A stretch of 64,000 nt of DNA from the NCBI RefSeq assembly GCF_001189295.1, contig NZ_CP012159.1, positions 2,742,001 to 2,806,000 on the forward strand, written 5' to 3'. Positions 58,154 through 64,000 of the stretch are shown here, in pieces (the first letter of the stretch is position 1; the number at the start of each line of letters is the position of its first letter). The stretch comes from Chondromyces crocatus. GTDB taxonomy: Bacteria; Myxococcota_A; Polyangia; Polyangiales; Polyangiaceae. Under the pieces are notes generated by a model. It was not told where the DNA came from, made no database searches, and saw only the letters and a list, made by a program, of their open reading frames with translations. Both the position numbers and the translations under genes were made by a program.

Positions 58154-58882
58154 TCAGCGTTCGAGGCGCTGGCGGATGCGAGCACGGGTGGGCTCGGAGA
58201 GGGTGCGTAGGTAGGCCTCGGAGAGCCCGCGGAGGGCTTCGTCCGGGAGCGCCAGAAGGGCTTGCTCGGGGTCGAGGCCGGCGAGGCGTTGCTCGGGGTC
58301 GAGGCCGGCGAGGCGTTGTTCGGGGTCGAGGCCGGCGAGGCGTTGTTCGGGGGTCAGGTTCCGCATGAGCTTCTCGGCAGGTACGGCTTCCAGAATTTGC
58401 TCGGGGGTCAGCGTCCCCAGCAGCTTCCGGATCACCTCCTGATAGTCCTCCATCTCGTGCAGCGACATGCCTACCTCCTCGGAGCCAACGAGCTGTGCCC
58501 AGAATTGCCGTCCCTGTCGCGTGCGCTGCGGTTGGTGCGCGAACGCTGCGCGAAGATCCGACCGATGTGGAAGGCGGCTGGTCCGGTCGATGCGGAAAAG
58601 GTGGATGTAGCTCCATAGGCGGTCAAGGTCGTCTGTTTTGTAAGGACGCCCGATGGTCTTGAATTCGATGACGGTCGCCAGTGACGGACGTGGCCAGAGC
58701 CCTCGCAATGTCTTGCCTGCCTCTCCGTGCGGCGCGACCTCCCGCCGACGTAGCAGCAGGTAGTCCATGCGCAGCGGCTCCGCGGAGAGCTGAACCTCGT
58801 CGCGGATCTCGAAGGAGGAGGGACCGAATGCGCGCAGGTGGGCGCTGAAGAGGCAATGCCACGCCGTCCGTCGTGCAGCCAT
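58154..58882 (-). CDS. Rpn/PD-(D/E)xK nuclease-like protein with nonapeptide repeats
   Basis: 242-aa protein. The N-terminal part has M-D-Y-L-L-L-R-R and V-I-E-F-K-T-I-G-R-P-Y (D ... ExK), then D-L-D-R-L-W-S-Y-I-H-L-F, as in Rpn-like (transposase-related) nucleases common in Polyangiales. The usual central region seems shortened between R-S-D-L-R-A and R-Q-F-W-A-Q-L, so it may be a deletion form. The C-terminal third has repeats L-x-P-E-Q-R-L-A-G encoded by a 27-bp tandem repeat. The ATG at 58882 is used; the upstream frame lacks homology. It overlaps no neighbours. Nuclease activity is inferred. Confidence 0.65.
   Translation of the reverse strand: MAARRTAWHCLFSAHLRAFGPSSFEIRDEVQLSAEPLRMDYLLLRRREVAPHGEAGKTLRGLWPRPSLATVIEFKTIGRPYKTDDLDRLWSYIHLFRIDRTSRLPHRSDLRAAFAHQPQRTRQGRQFWAQLVGSEEVGMSLHEMEDYQEVIRKLLGTLTPEQILEAVPAEKLMRNLTPEQRLAGLDPEQRLAGLDPEQRLAGLDPEQALLALPDEALRGLSEAYLRTLSEPTRARIRQRLER
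58264..58344. repeat. 27-bp coding tandem repeat, three copies
   Basis: Copies at 58264, 58291 and 58318 are identical except one base (GCTC versus GTTC at the left end). They encode successive copies of the nonapeptide L-D-P-E-Q-R-L-A-G in the Rpn-like gene. A decayed fourth copy follows. Copy number is likely to vary. Confidence 0.9.
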
Positions 58883-59177
58883 GTGCGGCGATTTGTGGCG
58901 AAATGGGTGAGGTGACAAGGTGAATCGTTGCAGCAGGAGTGCATTAAATGGGCACGAATCCGATGCCTTGCAGGTAATGCGTGGTGTTCGGTCGGTAGAG
59001 GCGATGGCACCGCCATGGTTCAGCGGGACCTGGCGCGGGCACCGCGAGCTCGGCGTGCGACCTCTCTGATCGTGGCGCACGCAGTGGAGGAGGCGCTCTC
59101 CTGAATCGGTGGTAGTGAGCTGGGACGCTGGTGCGCCTGGCTGGGCGAGTCGGCCGCGCTTGGGATATGGTTCCGCC

Positions 59178-61415
59178 GTGATCACGATCCTTCGCGATGA
59201 CGAGGCCCTGGATGAACTGCTCGGGTCCAGCCTGACGAGCGGCGCCGCGCCCGATGTGCGCTACCAGATCATGCGCCGGGCCGGCGTGGGGACCATGTTC
59301 GCCTCGTTCTACGCGCTCCGGATCGCGCCCGAGGGCGAGAGCCCCGTCGTGGTGAAGATTCTCCGCCCCTCGTTCTCCCGTCAGCTGGGCGCCACGGCGG
59401 AGGTGGTGGTCCGCAAGGAGGCCGAGTCGCTCCGGCGCCTGAACGAGCGGGTGCCGCCCACCCCGTTCGTCGTGCGGCTCATCGACACGGGCCTGGTGGA
59501 GCTGCAGCGCGGGATGCGCATGCAGACCTTGCCCTGGATCACCATCGAGTACGTCCACGGGGGGACGCAAGGGACGACGCTCCAGGAGCGCGTCGAGAGC
59601 ACCATCGAGGCGACCGGGACCGCGTTCGACCCGGGGCGCGCGATGCGGGCGGTGGAATGCATGGCCGCTGGCCTCACCGCCGTCCACGAGGTGGGGGTGA
59701 TCCACCGTGATCTCACCCCGGAGCGCATCCTCTGCTGCGGCGCTGGTGTGGACGAGGTTTTCAAGATCAGCGAGTTCGGCCTGGCGCGGCCGAAGGGGGT
59801 CAAGGAAACGCTGGGGATCGGGGCCATCGAGATGGAGGGGGTCCGGCCCATGGAGCTGCTCTCCGGCTCGAGCGAGCTGGGCCCCTGGACCGACCTGTTC
59901 GGCTTCGCGGGGGTCGTCTACTTCCTGCTCACGGGCGAGCCCCTCTTTCCGCAACGGCGCGCCGCCGAGGTGCTGGCCGCGGTCACCTCGCGGACGCGCC
60001 GCAGCGTGCTGGAGGGGCGCTGGCTCCATCCTGCGCTCCGCGCGCAGGAGTCGGCGTGCAAGTCCATCGACCTCGCTCTCCGCTGGGCCACGGCCCCGAC
60101 GCCCGACGAGCGGCTGCAGGAGGCCGAGAGCCTGGCGGCGATGCTGGTGCCTTACCTCAAGCCCGTCGCCTCGGTCCCGCTGCTCAGCGCGGCGACCCCC
60201 AGCGTCTCGGCGCCGCCGCTGCCTTCGCAGCGCCCGCCGGCCGCGCCTCAGGCCATGGATCTCGGCTCCGCGCGCCCTGGCCCATCCTGGATGCGGCAGA
60301 CCATCCAGGTGCGGCGCACCTCGACCGCGGCCCCTCCGGTGGTCGTCCCGGCGCCCGCACCGCTCCCGGCCGACACCGAGGACTTCGCGGAGCGCATGAC
60401 CATCCCCTCCATGCCCCCGCTCCTGGCGCCGCTCACCCCGGCCTTCCAGGGCTTCCAGGGCATGCCGGCGGGCCCTCCCGCCGGCGCGCTCCCACCGGGG
60501 GGCACGTTCACGGGCAGCGAGGTGTGGCGCTGGAGCGTCTTGAACCAGCGCAGCATCGAGGGGGTCGTGCGCAGCGTGGGGTGGGACGGCTACGGCCGCT
60601 GCCTGGCCGCGACGAGCGAGGGCCTGCTCTTCTGGAACGGGACGAGCTGGTCGATCGCCGAGGCCGCGCAGCTCCCGGCGGCGCGAGGCATCCGCTTCGT
60701 CCAGCGGGTCGCCGCTGGACGCTGGTTGGTCGGCGGTGACGGCGCGACCCTCGCCACCTACACCACGGGCGGCGTGGCCAACGTCACGCACCGCGCCGGC
60801 GCCACCGAGCACTACCTCGCGCTCAGCGGCGATGACGAGGACATCGGCGTGCTCGCCTCCGCCGCTCCTGGGGCTCCCATCATGCTCCAGACCTTCATCG
60901 GCAAGCGCTGGATGCGGGCGTACGAGATCGCCGGCATGGCCCACCTGTCGGGCCTGGCGCGCATCGGCGACGATCAGTGGCTGGTGGTGGGCCGCGGCCA
61001 GCACGGCCTCGGGGTGGTCGCGCGTTACGTCCCGCTGGAGTGGTTCCTGGAGTACCTCCCGGTCCCCGAGGTGCGCGCCTTCCTCGCTGGCGCCGCGACG
61101 CCGGACCTGGGCCTCGGTCTGGTGACGGGCGTGGATGGAACGGCCATCTGGTACCACGAGGGGCACATCACCACGGAGACCGTGGACGCGCGCTTCGATC
61201 TCTCGGCGGTCGCCCTTTCCCCCGACGGGACCGCCTGGGCCGCGTCGGCCCGGCGCATCTGGTGTCGAACCCCGGCGCCTCCCGGGGAGGGCGTGTGGAC
61301 GTGCGTCTGGAAGGACGACAGCGCCGTCGCGCCCATCGTCTCGCTGTTCGTGGACTCCGGCGTCGCCCTCGTGGTGACGGCCGACGGCGGCGTGCTGGAG
61401 GGGCGCGCCGCCTGA
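59178..61415 (+). CDS. Atypical Ser/Thr protein kinase with propeller-like C-terminus
   Basis: 745-aa protein. Kinase domain (~30-330) has Lys60 (V-V-V-K-I-L), and catalytic loop H176-R-D-L-T-P-E-R-I with the catalytic Asp178 present but the Asn replaced by Arg183. The DFG is E199-F-G. Changes at both Mg-binding positions suggest weak or unusual catalysis. A Pro-rich linker (~340-450) leads to a domain of ~290 residues with propeller-like repeats (W-R-W-S-V-L, G-G-D-G-A-T-L-A-T-Y, W-Y-H-E-G), possibly ligand-sensing. No transmembrane helix is seen. GTG 59178 is chosen as start over GTG 59109. It is followed by a histidine kinase 16 bases on and an NtrC regulator, forming a three-gene signalling operon. 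Confidence 0.8.
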   Translation: MITILRDDEALDELLGSSLTSGAAPDVRYQIMRRAGVGTMFASFYALRIAPEGESPVVVKILRPSFSRQLGATAEVVVRKEAESLRRLNERVPPTPFVVRLIDTGLVELQRGMRMQTLPWITIEYVHGGTQGTTLQERVESTIEATGTAFDPGRAMRAVECMAAGLTAVHEVGVIHRDLTPERILCCGAGVDEVFKISEFGLARPKGVKETLGIGAIEMEGVRPMELLSGSSELGPWTDLFGFAGVVYFLLTGEPLFPQRRAAEVLAAVTSRTRRSVLEGRWLHPALRAQESACKSIDLALRWATAPTPDERLQEAESLAAMLVPYLKPVASVPLLSAATPSVSAPPLPSQRPPAAPQAMDLGSARPGPSWMRQTIQVRRTSTAAPPVVVPAPAPLPADTEDFAERMTIPSMPPLLAPLTPAFQGFQGMPAGPPAGALPPGGTFTGSEVWRWSVLNQRSIEGVVRSVGWDGYGRCLAATSEGLLFWNGTSWSIAEAAQLPAARGIRFVQRVAAGRWLVGGDGATLATYTTGGVANVTHRAGATEHYLALSGDDEDIGVLASAAPGAPIMLQTFIGKRWMRAYEIAGMAHLSGLARIGDDQWLVVGRGQHGLGVVARYVPLEWFLEYLPVPEVRAFLAGAATPDLGLGLVTGVDGTAIWYHEGHITTETVDARFDLSAVALSPDGTAWAASARRIWCRTPAPPGEGVWTCVWKDDSAVAPIVSLFVDSGVALVVTADGGVLEGRAA

Positions 61416-61431
61416 GCCTGGACGACATCTC

Positions 61432-62892
61432 ATGAAGCTCACCCGGAAGCTCGTCGTGATGCTCTTCCTGGGGGTCTTCGTCGTGCTGGCCGTGCACTCC
61501 TATGTGCGCATCCGCCGTGAACTCGGCCTCTTCGAGATCGACATGCAGCGCGACGCCCACATCATCGGGCGCGTCCTCTCCGAGGCTGCGTACGAGGTCT
61601 GGCTCTCCGACGGCCGCGAGCGCGCGCTTCAGCTCATCGCCGACGCCAACGACCGCGAGGACCACGTCGCCATCCGCTACATCGCGCTCCCCCTCCAGAG
61701 CGCTGCGGAGCCGCCCCTCGTCCCCGTCGAGGCCCTCGAACCCGTGCTGCGCGGCGAGAAGGTGGTCCTCAAGGCGACCCCTCCGGACGCGCCCGAGATG
61801 CTGGTGACCTACGTTCCGCTCCTCGCGGAGGGGGAGCTGGGGGCCCTGGAGCTTGCGGAGTCCCTCGCCGGAGAGCAGCGCTACATCCAGCGCACCATCC
61901 GCAACACGGCGCTCGCCACCGCCGCGGTCGCCCTCTTCTGTGGCCTCCTGGCCACCGTGGTCGGCGTCTGGCTGGTCGGGCGGCCGATGCAGCACCTCAT
62001 CCGTCAGGCGCGCCGCGTCGGCGGCGGCGACCTGCGCGTCGACCCTCCGGTCGCCCAGGACGACGAGATCGGTGAGCTGTCCCGGGAAATGAACGCCATG
62101 TGCGTGCGCCTCGCCGCCGCCCAGGAGCGCATCCTCGCCGAGACCACCGCCCGCCTCACCGCCATCGACCAGCTCCGCCACGCCGATCGCCTCGTCACCG
62201 TCGGCAAGCTCGCCTCCGGCGTCGCCCACGAGCTGGGGGCGCCTCTCCAGGTCGTCACCGGGCGCGCCAGGATGATCTGCGACGACGACATGCCGCACGC
62301 CGAGGCCGAGGCCAACGCCTTGATCATCGTCGAGCAAGGCAACCGCATGGCCGAGATCATCCGGCAGCTCCTCGACTTCGCACGCCGCCGTGGTGCCGAC
62401 AAAGCGCCCGTCGGCGTGCGGCGGCTGCTCGGCAGGACCTGCGATATGCTCGGTCCCCTGGCGGAGAAGCAGGGCGTGGACATCGACCTCGAAGCAGCCG
62501 AAGGCGAAGGCGACATCGTCCTCGATGTCGACGAAGCGCAGCTCGGGCAGGCGCTCACCAACCTGGTGATGAACGCCATCCAGGCCCTCCCCGAGGGCGG
62601 GCACATCCGCACGGGGGTCCGACGCGAGTGCGCGCGCCCCCCGGCGGACGTGGGCGGCGACGAGGCGGAGCACGTGTGCATCTACGTCGAGGATGAAGGA
62701 GAGGGGATGACGGCCGAGACCCTGGAGCACATCTTCGAGCCCTTCTTCACCACCAAGCAGGTGGGGGAGGGGACGGGCCTCGGCCTCTCCGTCGCCTGGG
62801 GCATCGTGCGTGAACACGACGGCTGGATCGACGTCCAGAGCACCGAGGGGCAAGGCAGCAAGTTCTCCATCTACCTCCCGGCGGTCGGGTGA
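61432..62892 (+). CDS. HAMP-domain sensor histidine kinase
   Basis: 486-aa membrane histidine kinase. TM1 about residues 7-24, a ~130-residue extracytoplasmic sensor, TM2 about 160-182, then HAMP (V-G-R-P-M-Q-H-L). The HisKA phospho-acceptor is His266 (S-G-V-A-H-E-L-G-A-P-L), and the HATPase has N-L-V-M-N-A-I-Q-A-L, E-D-E-G-E-G-M and G-E-G-T-G-L-G-L-S. Its stop overlaps the regulator gene start region. It should phosphorylate the adjacent NtrC-type regulator. The periplasmic domain type and signal are unknown. Confidence 0.92.
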   Translation: MKLTRKLVVMLFLGVFVVLAVHSYVRIRRELGLFEIDMQRDAHIIGRVLSEAAYEVWLSDGRERALQLIADANDREDHVAIRYIALPLQSAAEPPLVPVEALEPVLRGEKVVLKATPPDAPEMLVTYVPLLAEGELGALELAESLAGEQRYIQRTIRNTALATAAVALFCGLLATVVGVWLVGRPMQHLIRQARRVGGGDLRVDPPVAQDDEIGELSREMNAMCVRLAAAQERILAETTARLTAIDQLRHADRLVTVGKLASGVAHELGAPLQVVTGRARMICDDDMPHAEAEANALIIVEQGNRMAEIIRQLLDFARRRGADKAPVGVRRLLGRTCDMLGPLAEKQGVDIDLEAAEGEGDIVLDVDEAQLGQALTNLVMNAIQALPEGGHIRTGVRRECARPPADVGGDEAEHVCIYVEDEGEGMTAETLEHIFEPFFTTKQVGEGTGLGLSVAWGIVREHDGWIDVQSTEGQGSKFSIYLPAVG

Positions 62893-62894
62893 GC

Positions 62895-64000
62895 ATGTCG
62901 GGCCGGGTCCTCATCGTCGACGACGAGCGGAGCGTGGGGGAGCTGCTCGAATCTGGTCTGAAGAAGCGCGGCTTCCAGGTGAAGAGCTGCACCTCCGGCG
63001 ACGCGGCCCTGGCGTTGCTCGCCGAGGAAGAGTTCGATGCGGTGGTCACCGACCTCCGCATGAAGGGCATGGACGGCCTCTCCCTCTGCGAGCGCATCGT
63101 CGCCAACCGCCCCGACGTCCCCGTCCTGGTGATCACCGCCTTCGGAAGCCTGGAGTCGGCCATCGCCGCCATCCGGGCCGGCGCCTACGACTTCCTGACC
63201 AAGCCCTTCGAGCTGGAGGTCCTCCGGCTCGCCCTCGTCCGCGCCATCCGCCACCGCGCCCTCCGCGAGGAGGTGAAGCGTCTCCGCCAGGCCGCGGCAG
63301 CCTCGCAAGGCTACGGCGAAATGCTCGGGGCGAGCGCGCCCATGCGCAAGGTCTACGACCTCATCGACCGCGTGGCCGAGGTCGACACCTCGGTGCTCGT
63401 CACCGGCGAGAGCGGTACCGGCAAGGAGCTGGTCGCGCGCGCCCTCCACCGTCGCAGTCCGCGACGCGACGGTCCCTTCATCGCCGTCAACTGCGCCGCC
63501 GTCCCCGAGCCCCTGCTGGAGAGCGAGCTGTTCGGCCACGCCAAAGGCGCCTTCACCGACGCCAAGGGCGCCCGCCAGGGCCTCTTCTTCCAGGCCAGCG
63601 GCGGCACCCTCTTCCTCGACGAGATCGGCGACATGCCCCTGGGCCTCCAGCCCAAGCTCCTCCGCGCCCTCCAGGAGCGCCGCGCGAGGCCGCTCGGCGC
63701 CACCGAGGAGCGCCCCTTCGACATCCGCGTCGTCGCCGCGACGAACAGCGACATCGAGGCCGCCGTCGAGGAGCGCCGGTTCCGCGAGGACCTCTACTAC
63801 CGCATCAACGTCGTCCACGTGGAGCTGCCGCCCCTGCGCTCCCGGGGCAGCGACGTGCTCCTCATGGCACAGCACTTCGTCGAGCGCTTCGCCGCCTCCA
63901 CCGGCCACCGGGTCACCGGGCTGTCCGCGCCGGCCGCCGAGAAGCTCCTCTCCTACAGCTGGCCGGGCAACGTGCGCGAGCTGTCGAACTGCATCGAGCG
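62895..64000 (+). CDS. NtrC-family sigma-54 response regulator (partial at window end)
   Basis: About 368 residues are visible; the C-terminal DNA-binding domain lies beyond the window. Receiver domain with Asp53 (V-V-T-D-L-R-M-K-G) and Lys in L-T-K-P-F. The AAA+ sigma-54 domain has Walker A G-E-S-G-T-G-K-E (171-178), Walker B G-T-L-F-L-D-E-I-G-D and arginine-finger region L-R-A-L-Q-E-R. The sigma-54 contact loop is G-A-F-T-D-A (218-223) rather than G-A-F-T-G-A, a variant also seen in other myxobacterial regulators. ATG 62895 is used; GTG 62889 in frame would overlap the kinase stop by four bases. Activated by the upstream histidine kinase, it should drive sigma-54 promoters. Confidence 0.93.
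   Translation, partial: MSGRVLIVDDERSVGELLESGLKKRGFQVKSCTSGDAALALLAEEEFDAVVTDLRMKGMDGLSLCERIVANRPDVPVLVITAFGSLESAIAAIRAGAYDFLTKPFELEVLRLALVRAIRHRALREEVKRLRQAAAASQGYGEMLGASAPMRKVYDLIDRVAEVDTSVLVTGESGTGKELVARALHRRSPRRDGPFIAVNCAAVPEPLLESELFGHAKGAFTDAKGARQGLFFQASGGTLFLDEIGDMPLGLQPKLLRALQERRARPLGATEERPFDIRVVAATNSDIEAAVEERRFREDLYYRINVVHVELPPLRSRGSDVLLMAQHFVERFAASTGHRVTGLSAPAAEKLLSYSWPGNVRELSNCIE

Noticed and set aside
58944-61442. 832-codon minus-strand frame opposite the kinase gene
   Set aside because: GC-driven antisense shadow of the kinase/propeller gene.

Overview
The window is high-GC, densely coded DNA from a myxobacterium, most likely a member of the Polyangiales (Sorangium, Chondromyces or Polyangium relatives). 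The evidence is the very GC-rich third codon positions, many lipoproteins with Gly/Ser/Thr-rich linkers, several eukaryotic-type protein kinases, an NtrC-type two-component system, a CBS-containing GuaB1 protein, an alkyl-glycerone-phosphate synthase for ether lipids, and numerous short tandem repeats in the spacers. No rRNA, tRNA, riboswitch or CRISPR array was seen.

Layout. 0.1-4.9 kb (minus): a tightly overlapping run of two lipoproteins, a small protein, a DUF455 ferritin-like protein and an ATP-grasp protein, then a DUF5924/DUF2914-like membrane protein. 5-15.7 kb: glycosyltransferase, alpha/beta hydrolase, TMTC-like membrane protein with TPRs, SDR reductase, GuaB1-type GMP reductase, a propeller-like protein and a secreted esterase. 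15.9-21.2 kb: an unknown protein, a 1.4 kb gene-free stretch with a 17-copy 32-bp minisatellite, a PHB-depolymerase-like lipoprotein and a serine beta-lactamase-like hydrolase. 21.4-29.3 kb: an accessory island of lower GC. It carries a two-gene unit (a 1164-aa SIR2-like/STAND NTPase and a 540-aa HEPN-like protein), an RHH regulator, a hypothetical gene and a complete IS5-family element. 29.4-34.5 kb: a SagB-type double nitroreductase and two secreted lipoproteins. 34.7-47.5 kb: RNase H, an iPGM with altered metal ligands next to a pseudokinase, a two-gene ether-lipid operon (AGPS plus acyltransferase), YkgJ-type protein, SurA-like chaperone, isocitrate dehydrogenase, DUF4349 lipoprotein, VOC and Uma2 proteins. 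48-54.2 kb: an unknown protein followed by a 1657-aa RHS-repeat protein. 54.4-64 kb: signalling genes, namely two SpoIIAA-like proteins, a GAF histidine kinase overlapping a receiver-STAS regulator, a repeat-bearing Rpn-like nuclease, an atypical Ser/Thr kinase with a propeller-like tail, a HAMP histidine kinase and an NtrC-type regulator cut by the window end.

The best candidate for an undescribed system is the STAND/HEPN pair at 21641-26773. The large protein has a SIR2-like N-terminus in which the NAD-hydrolase Asn and His positions appear replaced, followed by a P-loop NTPase and a helical C-terminal region. Its partner has an R-x4-H HEPN-type motif and a C-terminal segment resembling the tail of CCA-adding enzymes. 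My reading is a STAND sensor coupled to an RNA- or tRNA-directed effector; this is inference from motifs only.
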